This document shows, piece after piece, positions 1 to 12,120 of a stretch of DNA of 47,988 nucleotides. Source of the stretch: UBA7328 sp002471345 (GTDB lineage Bacteria; Bacteroidota; Bacteroidia; Chitinophagales; Saprospiraceae). Every line of letters starts with the position of its first letter. Position 1 is the stretch's first letter. The DNA is taken from positions 1 through 47,988 of the forward strand of contig CAXGOB010000036.1 in NCBI GenBank assembly GCA_964011275.1, written 5' to 3'. The position numbers were made by a program, and so were the translations under genes. The notes under the pieces were generated by a model. That model saw only the letters and a list, made by a program, of their open reading frames with translations. It did no database searches and was not told the DNA's origin.

Positions 1-327
1 TGCGCGTTCGAGGACGCCAACTTGGTCGTGCCGAGAGGAAAGGTTACGTTTGCGTTGCATCCGAACTTTGTTCGGGTGACTGGTTCTGCCGCAGATTTTA
101 AGATGCCTTCAAGATGTTTTTTACCTATTGATTTTGAATACTCGACTCAGTTTTCTTTTCCTGTTCAAACGTTTAGCATTGTTGTTAACTCATTAGAATC
201 AGAACCATTAATAGTAAGTGGTAATAAAACTCAATTTTCATTACATTTCTACGTCATATCCAATAATCTATTCATTACAACCTGCCTAAACCTCGATATC
301 AAAATTCCGCTAAAAATTTGGTCTTAA
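1..327. other. GC-richer edge segment with a short hairpin
   Basis: The first ~105 bases are visibly richer in G and C than the following DNA. They contain a perfect hairpin, CCGAAC (61-66), loop TTT, GTTCGG (70-75). A plus-strand frame is open from base 1 to a stop at 325-327, but its second half reads like low-complexity AT-rich translation with no domain I recognise, so I do not call it a gene. The GC-rich part could be the end of a repeated intergenic element or of a neighbouring gene; I cannot decide. Bases 328-456 hold only AT-rich leader sequence for the next gene. Confidence 0.25.
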
Positions 328-456
328 ATGCTATAATCATTCAATACAAAAACACTCAATAAAATCCAATCCACATTCTACCTTACCCATAATTACTTAT
401 TTCAAACATAACCAATAACTTTACCTCATTATTAAGTATTATTTATCCAATCATTT

Positions 457-3400
457 ATGCGCAGCGTACCGTTTACAATGTTTTTCGTCTTAGTCTTTGT
501 TTCTTCATATGGACAGAACAAGTTCGAGAGAACTTATCAGGAATCTGTTCACCAGACTCAATCTCAGCATACTCTAACTATGGATGCCTTAAAGCACTTT
601 AAGGGTCAAAATAGTAATCAAGCAATTTTTCCCAGTGCGGATTATTCAACATCCACAACACTAGACATAGTTAATATCCAAAGGCCTCTCAAATCCATAT
701 ACGATCCTTCCACAGGTCAACTGATCGCAATAAAAGGAACCATCCCAAATATTAAAAAACTAGGCAGCCATGAAGCACGATTTATGGCCTACCTTAATGA
801 GGTAAAAAGCAGACTACATCTCAAATCTGTTACAAAAGAAATCAAAGCAGTAACATCATCTATTGATGAAAAAGGAAGAACTCATACCCAGCTGGATCAA
901 TACTACAAAGGTGTAAAAGTATACGGCGGTGAACTGACCATCCACGAAGGTAATGGCAACATTTATATGCTACAAGGCAAAACGGTTCATCTCAAGGATA
1001 AAGTAAATATGAACGCGGAGATAAGCAAAAGTGAAGCCATCCAAATGGCCCAAAAAAGCTCAGATAAATATGTACCAATCACTGCTAAACTCAAGTCGCT
1101 GATGACTAATGAGCAATCAGAAAGTACTCCTTTAATTTATCCAAAGGATGGAGGTCATGTATTAGCTTGGCATGTTGACATATTAGTGAACTTAGGACAT
1201 AGAGAATCCATGATAATAGATGCTATTAGTGGAGAAATCATTGATAGCTTTCCTACACTCTGTAAGATTCATAATCACAGCGAAGAATTTGTGGATGGAA
1301 AGTTAAAATCTACCGGTGTCTCTCTAGGAGGTACACGACGCGATATTGATATATTTCAATGTGGCTCAGAATATCTCCTGATAGATGCATCAAAAGCAAT
1401 GTATAAAGGAAATCCACAGTGTGCTGATGCTGATGCCCTCATTAACGGGGTGGTGATAACTCTCAATGCAGGAGGGCACTAGTCCAGAAAGCGACAACTT
1501 TGATTACAGCATAAGTAATTCTACATCTGTTGATCAATGGAATGATGCATCAGCTGTCTCTGCTCATATCAATGGAGGTATGGCATATGAGTACTTCAGA
1601 AACAAGTTCGGTAGAAATTCCATCACTGGGAATGGTTCTAATATTGTCTCTTTTGTAAATGTGGCAGAAAGCGATGGAGCTGGAATGGACAATGCATTTT
1701 GGAATGGGGAATTTATCTTTTATGGAAATGGTGACAGAGCATTTTCTCCACTGGCAGGAGGGCTAGATGTGGCTGGCCATGAGATGGCCCATGGTGTAAT
1801 ACAGACGACCGCTAATTTGGAATATAGAAATGAATCTGGAGCTTTGAATGAACATTACGCAGATGTATTTGGAGTTTTAATTGAAAATGAAGACTTCAGG
1901 ATAGGTGAAGATGTGGTGAATTCTCAGGTGTTCACAACAGGAACAATGAGGGATATGGGAAATCCCAATAATGGAGGAAGCCAAGTAGGCGATATTGGTT
2001 ATCAACCTGCTCATGTAAATGATCAATTTTTTGGAGAAGAGGATAATGGTGGAGTTCATATCAATAGTGGCATCCCTAACAATGCCTTCTATAGATTTGT
2101 CACGGATGAATCATTTGGGGCTGATATCAATGAAAGGGCAGCTATCGGAGAGCAAATATGGTACAAGGCGCTACGCCAATATCTCAGATCTACATCCAAT
2201 TTTGCTGACATGAGAATAGCAACTATACAGGCAGCTTCTGAAGACTATGGTCAGAATGTAGCAAGTGCTGTAGCTAATGCTTTTGATGCCGTGGGAATAA
2301 GTGGTGAAAATGTCACCCAAGAGGTCGAAGACTTTGATGAGAACCCAGGAGATGAATATGTCGTTTGGAGCGATGTAGATCTCAGCAAAGTAAGTATAAA
2401 TACAGCTTCAGGAGAAGAGTTTGGTACTATAAGCTCTACATCGCACATAAGTCGACCTAGTGTTACTGACAATGGCCAATTTATCATTTTTGTAAATCAG
2501 AATAAGCAGATCCAAGCTGTAGAAATTAATTGGTCTACACAACAAATTACAAGAGACTTCATAGTCACTGAATCTGGTGAATATAGAAATGCTGTAATCT
2601 CTAGAGACGGAAGTAAAATTGCAGCACTTACCGGTGATCTCAATATAGGAGAGTTTGACAATAAACTGATAGTCTTCGACTTAGTGGGTAATACTAGTCA
2701 GGAGTATGAACTTTTTAACCCTACTTTTTCTCAAGACAATACATCTACAGAGGGTGTGAAATTTGCTGATGTTTTAGAATTTGATCTCAGTGGTGAGAAT
2801 ATTATATACGATGCCTTTAATGAATTATCTGGAGCTCTTGGACAAGACTTGAGTTATTGGGATATAGGTGTAATAAATGTTTGGAATAACGCTGAAAACA
2901 GATATGCTTTAGGTAACATTTTTAAACTCTTTAATGGCCTCCCTGAAGATGTAAGTATAGGAAATCCTACTTTTTCAAAAAACAGTCCGAATATCATAGC
3001 TTTTGATTTTATTGAAGAAGGTGAGACTGACGAAGACAGAAAATTTTCAGTCTTAGGTGTAAATAGAGAAACTGGTGATATCAATGAAATATTTGAAAAC
3101 AACACTCCTGGCTATCCTTCCTACTCTCTCAAGGATGACAAGATAATCTTCTCTGTGGAGAATAGTGGAAAAGATATACTGGCCATTACTGATCTGAATG
3201 AAGATAAGATATCCGCTACTGGAGATGCTTTTATCTTTATTGAAGATGCTGACTGGGGAGTCTATATGGGCAATGGAGTTCGAGATTTATCCACAGCAAC
3301 TGAGGAAGAGATCAAAATAGATGGAGTATTGTCCATAAATCCTAATCCAGTATCAGATATATTGAGAATCAATGTGCTGGATAAATCATTAGCTAAAGGA

Positions 3401-3556
3401 CATGTTTCACTTTATACAATGCAAGGACAAAGAATAGTGGACCAATCTTTTGATCAAACAACAGACATCTCTACAAGTCATTTATTGCCAGGCACATATA
3501 TAGTGAAGTATACGGTAGGCAAGTCTAATGTATTTAGAAAGGTAGTAAAATTGTAA
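457..3556 (+). pseudogene. Secreted M4 (thermolysin-like) zinc metalloprotease with T9SS tail, split by a frameshift
   Basis: The N-terminal part (457-1482) has a signal peptide ending near SSYGQ and an FTP/PepSY-type propeptide. The second part (nominal frame 1466-3556) holds the M4 catalytic core. HEMAH (H105, H109 of that frame, bases 1778-1792) is followed 24 residues later by the third zinc ligand in ESGALNEHYAD, the thermolysin spacing, and the active-site His lies in NGGVHINSG. A propeller-like middle region follows, and the last ~80 residues are a T9SS type A sorting domain (INPNPVSD start, LPGTYIVKY). The frames join at 1474-1476, where an extra G in a GGG run converts an expected AGGTSPE into AGGH-stop. 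Removing one G gives one continuous ~1030-residue protein. The gene is a recent pseudogene, phase-variable, or carries a base-calling error. The product would be exported across the outer membrane to degrade proteins. Confidence 0.88.
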
Positions 3557-3739
3557 TAGAACTAATCCTTCAACCCTTCTTTGAAAAAGAGCTTTTGGTC
3601 AAGTATATCATCCTAGTAAAGTGATCTCATTTTTAATCAATCACGGAGTTACTTGAATACATTATCAAGAAGACACTTCCCCTCATTTCCAAAGAAAGGA
3701 TATCTTGGATCATTATAAAGTGTGACCTATTTAAAAATT

Positions 3740-6136
3740 TCAATCCTTATCTAATATCTCGTCTATTCTGTTTACTAACTCAGCATTGTGATATTTCATG
3801 CTTCTATTATTGTTTTTCGATTTAGATAAAAGTTCTTTTAGCTCAGTTAAATGACCATACACCATAGGCTGAATATCACTTCTCATCACTTGGTCATCAT
3901 CACTTTCTAATAAGTCCTTCATTTTCTCTACATAAGCTCTTTGCGCTCCTCTTTTCACAGCATCTACATTGGATTTTCCATTTCCAAACATCCCAGTTCT
4001 TGTGTCCAAGAACAGTCGATCCAGACTATAAGCAGCGCTGCCATTTAATGTTTCATTTTCTTCCATTCTCATCAGCCGGTCAGTTTGGAAGAGTAAATTG
4101 AGGTTTCTGTCCTGAGCTGTTCTTATTTTTCCAATATGGCCAGTATAATCGATGTAAGAGTATACTTCCTTATCCATTAACCAAGTTGGTGTGTTATACA
4201 AATGACGTAGCATAAAATTCACCGCTCTGGCTTGCTTATCTTTGTCTACATGAGTAAATACTGCTCCATTTTCATCAGCAGTTTTTGAATACTTATAGAT
4301 ACCTCCTACATTCCTTGTCACATGGCCATAATATCTATTCAACTGAGAAAATACATTACTATATAGTTCTTCTAAATCATCATAAGTTTCACCCGGTTCA
4401 TCTGCCCACTTAGTAAGTTGTGGCACTATGCGTTTCAGGTTTTTTATTCCTAATTCTGATGCCAGCATCGCATCATGTCCTAGATCTTCAGTTTGTGCTG
4501 TAGGATCTATTCCTGTGATTTGCCCAAACCTATATTCCGGTTGATCTGCTTTTTCTAAAACCCAATTGTGAAGAATTGGTTTTTCATCTTCACTAGTCAA
4601 AGCATCAGGGATATATTTATATCCATAGATAATGCTCCACTCATCATATTCTCCTATACCTGGATACATATTTGTTACTCCATCTTCTGGTTGTGCGATG
4701 TAGTTAAATCTAGCATAATCCATGATAGAAGGAGCTGTACCATGTGTATCCGTAAAAGATTTTGACCTTAAAGAATCGACATGATAAGCCGAACTAGAGC
4801 CCATGTTATGAGGTAATCCTAAGGTATGACCAACTTCATGAGCTGCAACAAATCTGATGAGTTCGCCCATTACTTCATCTTTAAATTTTACTCCTTGAGC
4901 CTCCTTATTGATAGCTGCTGTCTGAATAAAGAACCAATTACGAAGAAGATTCATCACATTATGATACCACAGAATATCACTCTCTAAAATTTCTCCAGTA
5001 CGTGGATCATGTACGTGAGGCCCTTGAGCGTTTTGTATATCGGTACTTATATATCTAATCACACTATATCTCACATCTTCTGGGCTCCAATCAGGATCTT
5101 CTTCTTTGCTCGGTGGATCAGCAGCATATATTGCATTTTTAAACCCTGCAGCTTCAAATGCAGGTTTCCAGTCATCCACACCTTGCTTGATAAAAGGTTT
5201 CCATTTGTCAGGTGTAGCTGGATCTATATAGTAGACAATTGGTTTTATTGGTTCTACAAGTTCCCCTCTTTTGTAAGCCTCAATGTCTTTAGGTACAAGT
5301 TTCCATTTGGTGATATATCTTTTCTCTGCCGCTCTTTGTTCATCTGAGCTATAGTCATTTTGTCTTATAGAGAAATACGATACTCTCTCGTCATATCTCC
5401 TTGCAATCATCTGGTCTTCTGGTAACAGAATGAATGATTGATTCATTTGTAATGAAAGCGTTTGAGTAATGTTATTATCGGGCAAATTATCTCCTCTGTA
5501 TGTGAGCACATGCCTCACCTCCACATTCTCAGGAAAACTTTTCATATACTCAATAAAGCTTCTTTTATCATCAAGGCCTTTTATTCCAAAGTTCTTTCTC
5601 TGGCTATCTCTGAGCGCTCCTATCATTGCAACATCCTTTGTGAAAAGTGGATTGACTTCTATGATACTTGAATTCTTTTCTTTCCCAGTAGCGGCTATAC
5701 TCAGAACTTGGATTACAGGTTCGAAGTTATTATTGACCACTGAATTATAAATTGGATCATCTTCACTAGCCACACTATTGTATGACACGGATCTCAGAAT
5801 TATATTGTCACCTTTTTTCTGAAATCTGATCACTTGCTGCGGCCTTGACTTCATTCCTGCTCCTCCAAAATTTAGATTTTTTACAAAACCAGAAATTCGA
5901 CTCACGACCAATATTTCCTTCTCCAAAAGATCATCTGGAATTTCGAAATAATACTTATCATTTACTTGATGGACAGCAAACAAGCCTTCATCTGTCAAGG
6001 CATCCTCAGTAATCAGGTCAGCGTATTCTTTAGGGCCCTTATCTTTTTTTACTTGGGAACTGTCCTTCTGGCCTATTATAGCCGTGGACGTTATCAAAAA
6101 GAAAATTGTTAAAATGAAAATTGGATTCTTTTTCAT
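3740..6136 (-). CDS. Zinc-dependent metalloprotease, DUF5118/DUF5117/DUF4953 family
   Basis: This 798-residue secreted protein has an N-terminal signal peptide (hydrophobic stretch to about residue 22, ending IIGQ). The layout matches the Bacteroidota zinc-dependent metalloprotease family: a short DUF5118-like N-terminus, a DUF5117 middle domain, then a metzincin core. The extended zinc site HEVGHTLGLPH (H433, H437, H443; E434 as base) is visible, and a Met-turn follows in SIMDYARFNY. Length is normal for the family and the frame is intact. It faces no operon partner: it lies convergent to the M4 protease gene and divergent from the acyl-CoA synthetase. Family members are thought to act in the periplasm or at the cell surface; substrates are not known to me. 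Confidence 0.9.
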   Translation of the reverse strand: MKKNPIFILTIFFLITSTAIIGQKDSSQVKKDKGPKEYADLITEDALTDEGLFAVHQVNDKYYFEIPDDLLEKEILVVSRISGFVKNLNFGGAGMKSRPQQVIRFQKKGDNIILRSVSYNSVASEDDPIYNSVVNNNFEPVIQVLSIAATGKEKNSSIIEVNPLFTKDVAMIGALRDSQRKNFGIKGLDDKRSFIEYMKSFPENVEVRHVLTYRGDNLPDNNITQTLSLQMNQSFILLPEDQMIARRYDERVSYFSIRQNDYSSDEQRAAEKRYITKWKLVPKDIEAYKRGELVEPIKPIVYYIDPATPDKWKPFIKQGVDDWKPAFEAAGFKNAIYAADPPSKEEDPDWSPEDVRYSVIRYISTDIQNAQGPHVHDPRTGEILESDILWYHNVMNLLRNWFFIQTAAINKEAQGVKFKDEVMGELIRFVAAHEVGHTLGLPHNMGSSSAYHVDSLRSKSFTDTHGTAPSIMDYARFNYIAQPEDGVTNMYPGIGEYDEWSIIYGYKYIPDALTSEDEKPILHNWVLEKADQPEYRFGQITGIDPTAQTEDLGHDAMLASELGIKNLKRIVPQLTKWADEPGETYDDLEELYSNVFSQLNRYYGHVTRNVGGIYKYSKTADENGAVFTHVDKDKQARAVNFMLRHLYNTPTWLMDKEVYSYIDYTGHIGKIRTAQDRNLNLLFQTDRLMRMEENETLNGSAAYSLDRLFLDTRTGMFGNGKSNVDAVKRGAQRAYVEKMKDLLESDDDQVMRSDIQPMVYGHLTELKELLSKSKNNNRSMKYHNAELVNRIDEILDKD

Positions 6137-6366
6137 ACCTCAGTTTTAGTCTTTTCAAGTTTATCTTATTATTCTTTGGCAAAAGAGTTTTTACTTATAC
6201 CATTGTTGTTTTTTTTCATCTCGAGACGATCTAATCATCTGCATATCTTTCAAAATTGCTATTATTATGCCAGAAGCCTAATTAATTCTTTTAGAATTAT
6301 GAAGGCCTCTGAATTCTTCAAATCCAAAATGAGGGAATCATAAGTTTTCAATCTAAAAAACTATTA

Positions 6367-8040
6367 ATGCCAAAAGAGAATACGCTCCTCGATTTATTCT
6401 ATGAAAAAGAATCCAATACACCTGAAAAAGTATTTCTACGTCAACCTTTTGGTGATAAATGGAAAACATATACATGGAAAGAAGTAGGCCAAATATCTAG
6501 GAAAATAGCCACTGCGATACAATCCTATAATCTTCCACCAAAAAGTAATATTGGCCTGGTTTCGAAGAACTGCGCAGAGTGGATTATGACGGATTTAGCT
6601 ATTATGATGTCAGGTCATGTATCAGTCCCGTTGTATGCTACACTCACTGGAAAACAATTAAATGAAGTTCTTACGATCGGTGATGTAGAGTTAGTCTTTA
6701 TTGGAAAAATTGATGAGTGGAAAGATATGAGCACGGGCATCCCTAAAGACATGCCAATCATCAAATTTCCGCAATATTCCTCGGGAGCAATTATAGATAA
6801 AGGTACAGCTTGGGAGGACCTTTTAGAACAACACAAGCCATTAGAGGGTTATCCAGTGCCGAATTTTGAAGATACATGGACGATTGTTTTTACATCTGGT
6901 ACCACAGGCACACCAAAAGGAGTCGTATTGTCCTATAAAAAACTAAAAGATCTTTTGGATGCTTCCAAAGAGAGTAATAATCTAAAAGTATCTTTTGATG
7001 GTGACAATAGATATTTCTCTTTTTTACCTCTGAATCATATAGCAGAAAGAATGATTGTAGAAAATACTGCCATCACTTATGGTGGAAGTATTTCGTTTGC
7101 TGAAAATCTGCAAACTTTTACTCAAAATCTTGTGGACACAAGCCCAACTGTATTTTTTGCTGTACCCAGAATCTGGACTAAATTTCAACTGGGCTTACTC
7201 AGTAAAATGCCGCAAAAAAAACTGGATAGATTGCTGTCCATCCCAATAGTGTCTAGTATGATTAAAAGCAAGATCAAAAAAGGATTGGGATTAAATGACG
7301 CCAGAGTTAACGTATCAGGAGCTGCTCCTATCACTGAAGAATGCAAAGACTGGTACAAGAAACTAGGAATAAACATTTCTGAAGGCTACGGCATGACTGA
7401 AAATTGTGCAGTATGTACATGGTTGCCAGCAGAAGTAAGCCGACCAGGATCCGTAGGAAAAGCAAATGCAAATGCAGAGCTAAAAATAGACGAAGCGACA
7501 GGAGAAGTGTTAATGAAAGCTTCTTTCATAATGAATGGATACTATAAAAACCCGGAACAAACTGCTAAAACTGTAAAAGATGGATGGCTTCACACTGGTG
7601 ATCAAGGGTATATTGACGATGAAGGTTATCTCTTTCTGACTGGGAGAATCAAGGATACATTTAAGACAGCTAAAGGCCAGTTTATCGTACCTGCTCCTAT
7701 AGAATTTAAATTTCAAGGGAATGACGATATCGAGCAGATATGTCTATTAGGAATTGGCTTGCCTCAGCCTATTGCATTGGTTTCTCTTTCTGATATTGGA
7801 AGAAATAAAAGTCAAGAAGCTATACAAGAAAGTCTGAACCAAACTTTGGCAACCGCTAATGAACAGCTAGACAACTACAAAAAAGTATCCACATTGGTAT
7901 TGATCAAGGAACCTTTCTCTGTAGAAAATGGAATGCTAACTCCAACTCTCAAAACTAAGAGGAGTGTAGTAAACGATAGATACAAACATTTAATTAATGC
8001 ATGGCATGAGGATGCAAATGCAGTAGTAGTGGAAGCGTAG
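6367..8040 (+). CDS. Long-chain fatty-acid-CoA ligase (AMP-binding, COG1022 type)
   Basis: This 557-residue cytoplasmic enzyme should activate fatty acids with ATP to acyl-AMP and then acyl-CoA. The AMP-binding P-loop TSGTTGTPKG is at residues 176-185, the A5 motif EGYGMTEN at 339-346, and TGDQGY plus LTGRIKD follow. A C-terminal Lys-containing TPTLKTKR segment closes the active site. GYGMTEN and the TGRIKDTFK stretch are typical of the FadD15/FAA1 long-chain group rather than acetyl-CoA synthetases. It is somewhat shorter than many 600-residue relatives. It is monocistronic: the genes on both sides are on the other strand. It ends in TAG, which shows TAG is a normal stop in this genome. Confidence 0.9.
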   Translation: MPKENTLLDLFYEKESNTPEKVFLRQPFGDKWKTYTWKEVGQISRKIATAIQSYNLPPKSNIGLVSKNCAEWIMTDLAIMMSGHVSVPLYATLTGKQLNEVLTIGDVELVFIGKIDEWKDMSTGIPKDMPIIKFPQYSSGAIIDKGTAWEDLLEQHKPLEGYPVPNFEDTWTIVFTSGTTGTPKGVVLSYKKLKDLLDASKESNNLKVSFDGDNRYFSFLPLNHIAERMIVENTAITYGGSISFAENLQTFTQNLVDTSPTVFFAVPRIWTKFQLGLLSKMPQKKLDRLLSIPIVSSMIKSKIKKGLGLNDARVNVSGAAPITEECKDWYKKLGINISEGYGMTENCAVCTWLPAEVSRPGSVGKANANAELKIDEATGEVLMKASFIMNGYYKNPEQTAKTVKDGWLHTGDQGYIDDEGYLFLTGRIKDTFKTAKGQFIVPAPIEFKFQGNDDIEQICLLGIGLPQPIALVSLSDIGRNKSQEAIQESLNQTLATANEQLDNYKKVSTLVLIKEPFSVENGMLTPTLKTKRSVVNDRYKHLINAWHEDANAVVVEA

Positions 8041-8095
8041 ATTTATTCTATTTCTTCCCTATACAGAGATCAAAGCTTTTCGCAAAGGAAATTCG

Positions 8096-11000
8096 TTATG
8101 GATTACATCCTACATTATTGACTTCATAAATACCAGCACTTTGTACTTGAAAGCTTTGTTTCATTATTACACTATCTGGAGCGCTAAATATCACGCTATT
8201 CCCGCTTCGAACTGTGCCATTACAAGAGATGTATGAGGACGCCTCATATGAACCAGCAACTATTGTCCCTGATAATTCTAAAAAAACAGGGCAACAATTA
8301 GAAGAATAGGAACCTTGGTATTCATATGCACCGATGTCAATTCTATCACTTACTACAGGCACACCTGCATCATGTTTTCGGAGATTATTGGCAAGGTCGG
8401 TGTCCTTAGAATTGTAATCATCTTCTCCTTTATCGATAGCAGCTGAGCATAACTTCAATGTAAAGTTATGATTTGACGTGTCTTGAAATTCAGGATATAT
8501 ATCCATGATGCTTGAACCCCCAGCAAATCCACCTCTAACAATCGAGTTAATGACTGTAGTTGACTCAGATCCAGTATGACTTATTTCAGTGTCATAGTTC
8601 CAAAAAATGCTATTGTATATTTTTGGCGAACCGCCATTAGACGAAAAGGTTGTTCCTCCAGAGCTGTCATTTAGGGCAAATGTACAATTGATAAATTCAG
8701 AATCATTGTGTGAACTATTCCTCACCGCATTCCCTCCCTGTGCCTCGTTTTTGTAAAATAGACAATTGTAAAATTGTGAAACACCTACAGTGCTGTTGTA
8801 CACTGCCCCTCCAACTCCTAAAGCTTCATTTTCATCAAAAACGCAATTATCGACTTGAGCTGATGAAAAATTGGTGTACAAAGCTCCTCCATTTAAAATT
8901 GCTCTATTCTTATTAAAAGAACAATTCTCTATAATTGAATTACCCTGCGTTGTAATTCCTCCTCCATTCTCGGCTGAGTTTGATCTAAAAGTGCATTTAA
9001 AAAACTGAGCAACTCTTCCAAAATAACCTCCACCATCTGATTCAGCTATATTGTGTTCAAAAATGCAATTAGCGAATGTTGGATTCCCATAGTCCATATT
9101 GGCCCCTGCTCCTTGTTTTTCATCTAGACCACCACCATAGGCATATCCTGACCTAATAGCCACTCCATCTATTCGTGTTAGTTCTATTAAGTTGGGACTT
9201 CCTGAAGACTTTACCACATTATATGCATTAGAAGAAGTATCTCCCATCATATCATTTTTGTCGATATCACCAGATAGTGTGGTTTTATTTTCATCCCAGT
9301 TGCGCATATCTCGCATTGTCTCTGTTCCTACGAACCCACCATATATTTGGATATCTTTTTTTATGATAAAGCTCGAGCTTTTATCATTATCGCTTTGCCC
9401 TACTCCCTCATCAGGATAATAAGTGCCCTGTGCTACCCAAATTTCAGAACAAGCCCCTATGGATTCACTGGTTAAAGCATCTTGTAAATAAAAATAGGCA
9501 TCATCCCAATTCTTACCATTGTTAAGTCCGTTAGCAGCAGATTCAACATATACTATTTGCTTTGGACTTTGATGTTCAAATGCCCCTAAATCAATGTCAT
9601 TATTAATAGTCCTATTTGCACCTACTACATCGTAGTTTGAACTGCTATAACTGTTTATTCCGAGATCAATAGCTTCTGAGCAGGGTTCTATTCTAAAATC
9701 AAAAGCTCCGCTATCTACAAATTCAGGGTAAAATTCGAAAATATAAATACCGTCCTCATATCCACCTTCTACAATACAATTTTTCACAGAATCAATAGTG
9801 CCACAAATTTCATCGAAGAGGCTTTTATTATTCCAAATAATACAATTATACAATCGAGAGAAGCTATTCAAGGAACCATAAATTGCTCCACCACATTGAG
9901 CCGATTCATTAGCAGAAAAAGTACAATTTGCAATGATAGGCGTACCACTTATAACACTAATAGATCCTCCCTGTCCCGAAAATGCATGGTTATTCCAAAA
10001 TGTGCTATTTAGAAGAGTAGCGTTATTACTTATTGATATTGCCCCACCAGAGGGGCCTTTGTTGTTATAAAAATTAGAATTTTGCACACGATCTCTAAAA
10101 GTATGAATGGCACCTCCTGTCCCGGTATTCGATCTATTATATCTAAATGTACAATTGTTAAATCTAGGCTTAGAAATTGAATATAAAGCCCCTCCTGAAC
10201 TGACTGAATAATTATATTCTAAAGTACAATTTCGAATTGTAGGCGAACAATTCCATAAATATATTCCAGCGCCATGAATATGAGCACCACTTCCATCAGC
10301 ACGACCTCCTGTAAGAACAAATCCATCTAATATTGCGGATGAAGGAACTTCTGGGTCATTTGGAATCCCAGACGGCAACCGGCCAAAAATGTGATAAGAA
10401 TTCATCAAGCTATCTCCTGAGATATCATCCTGATCTATATCCCCTTATAGAATTGTTAGATTGTTCTCCCAATCCCTTTCCTTAAAATAGGTCTCAAATC
10501 CTGTGAAGCCGCCATAGACTCCTATATTTTCAAAAAACCAAAAAGAGCCTCTCTATCATCATCTGTAACATTGCCTCCCTCATCATCATCAGCATAATAC
10601 GTTCCATCAGCTACCCAAACCTGCACTTGATCAAATCCTACTAATATCTGATCGGCTTCAAGTATGCAATCTTGCAAATATCTGAAAGCATCTCCCCATG
10701 ATGTCCCATCTCCTCCTAGCGACCTAGTTTTGTCTACATAAACCCTCCCAATTTGGCTCTCAAATGCACCTAAATATAAATAATCATTAGAAAATCTGGA
10801 TGAATGGTTTAGGTCAAATGAAACTGGAGTAGAGGAGCCTGTATCAATGGCTGGTGAATTCGGGTTAAGTCTAAAATCATAGTTAGCTGTATCTATAAAT
10901 TGTGGATCTTCAGCCAAAACATTGTTGCCAATAAATCCACCCTAGACAATACATGAAGTTACTATCTCCGTGGAAGTAGCATCTGGATTTATTTCGATTC

Positions 11001-11844
11001 CATTATCCCAAAGTATACTATTCTCTATTTCCAAATTACTATTATTCTCATTCTCTATATTTGATTCATTGTTGTTTCCGTTTTTTGAAAAAGTAGTGCT
11101 GTATATTTTAGGATCAGACTGCAGGTTATATATCGAATGACCCCGACCACCTTCATTATCATAAAAGAGACAGTTAATAATTTGGGAATTGCTTCTGAAG
11201 TTATAAATGGCTCCTCCCTTTCCTGAAGCTCTATTATTAGTGAATGTGCAAAATTGAATAATTATGCTTGCATCAGAATTATTTATTGCACCTCCATCTA
11301 AAAAAGTCTTTGATCCATTTGAATCTCTAATCGTAAAGCCACTTATAAGTGCAAATTGTGTAAGCGGAGTAAGTGAGTTAAAAGGGTTTCTAATTACATT
11401 TTTGGAATAATGTGTTTGATTCCCATTTTGCTGAATATCTCCACTTAAGATAGTCTCATACATTGCCCAGTCTCTTTGAGATTTGTTGGTTTCGGCTCCA
11501 CTAAATCCACCTAATAATGATACATACTCTATCATTTCAAAAGCCCCATCAGGGCTATTATCTCTATAGTTACCTCCTTCATCATCATCAGGATAGTAGG
11601 AACCCTCTGATATCCATATCTCAAAAGTATTGATTAAACTAGCTTGTCCCCTGGCATCATCCAGAGCATCTTGCAAATATTTATATGCTGTACCCCATGA
11701 AGAACCATCTCCTCCAATAGATGCTTGCACGTCCACATAAATAATTGATATCGCAAAACAGTCATTTTTAAGTAGGGTACAATTACAAAATACGGCGGTC
11801 CCTCCAAAAAGAAATACCACCGAACAAAAGAGTATATTTTTCAT
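8096..11844 (-). pseudogene. Large secreted right-handed beta-helix surface protein, three inactivating lesions
   Basis: Read from 11844 downward, this is one ancestral gene of about 1250 codons. It starts with a signal peptide (MKNILFCSVVFLFGG). It then has three copies of a module: a VYVD..GGDGSSWGTAY.YLQDAL entry, an IWV..GTYYPDDDEGG strand, a GGF.G.E......RDW....LSGDI strand, many polymorphic-outer-membrane-like repeats (NCTF.NN.A..GGA), and a PEF.D......L..CS.AID closing strand. The C-terminus (GTIVAGSYEAS to GIYEVNNVGC) resembles a coathanger-stack surface domain. Lesions: in-frame TAG at 10942-10944 in CIV-stop-GGF, where the other modules have CIVEGGY and SIVRGGF; a one-base loss near 10536-10542, after which the reading resumes as FWFFENIGVYGGF; and in-frame TAA at 10445-10447 in TIL-stop-GDI, where the others have LSGDI. 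Intact fragments are 10942-11844, 10522-10917 and 8096-10408. Confidence 0.85.
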
Positions 11845-11916
11845 TTTTTGAGATTAAAAACTTCTGCATGAAAAGCAAATTCTGTAAAATGACAAATAGA
11901 TACATCTTCCTTATCG

Positions 11917-11936
11917 CCACCCATACTTTTGGGTGG
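11917..11936. promoter_or_regulatory. GC-rich hairpin upstream of the beta-helix gene
   Basis: CCACCC (11917-11922) and GGGTGG (11931-11936) form a perfect 6-bp stem with an 8-base loop, standing out in AT-rich DNA about 75 bases upstream of the beta-helix gene start. It could be a leader hairpin of that gene or a weak terminator for the upstream lipoprotein gene region. No T-run follows on either strand, so its role is open. Confidence 0.3.
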
Positions 11937-12120
11937 TAACCGGTTTTATCTCCAAATCCAAATATTGCATTTGATTTGAAATATCAATACTTTTTATAAT
12001 GTTTGGGACTGTTGAACCCCAAATGCGAGTTGCCTAATCACCAGAACCATTTTAAATTTTAAACAGGAAAACTTTGAATAAGAATTGAATTAATGAACTC
12101 TAGACAATTAGCCTGTCGCT

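Noticed and set aside
1..110. Integron attC site
   Set aside because: A hairpin is present but the core 7-mers (GTTRRRY / RYYYAAC) with correct spacing are not.
22..327. A 101-residue gene at the left edge
   Set aside because: There is no family resemblance, the composition changes mid-frame, and there is no signal peptide or ribosome-binding context.
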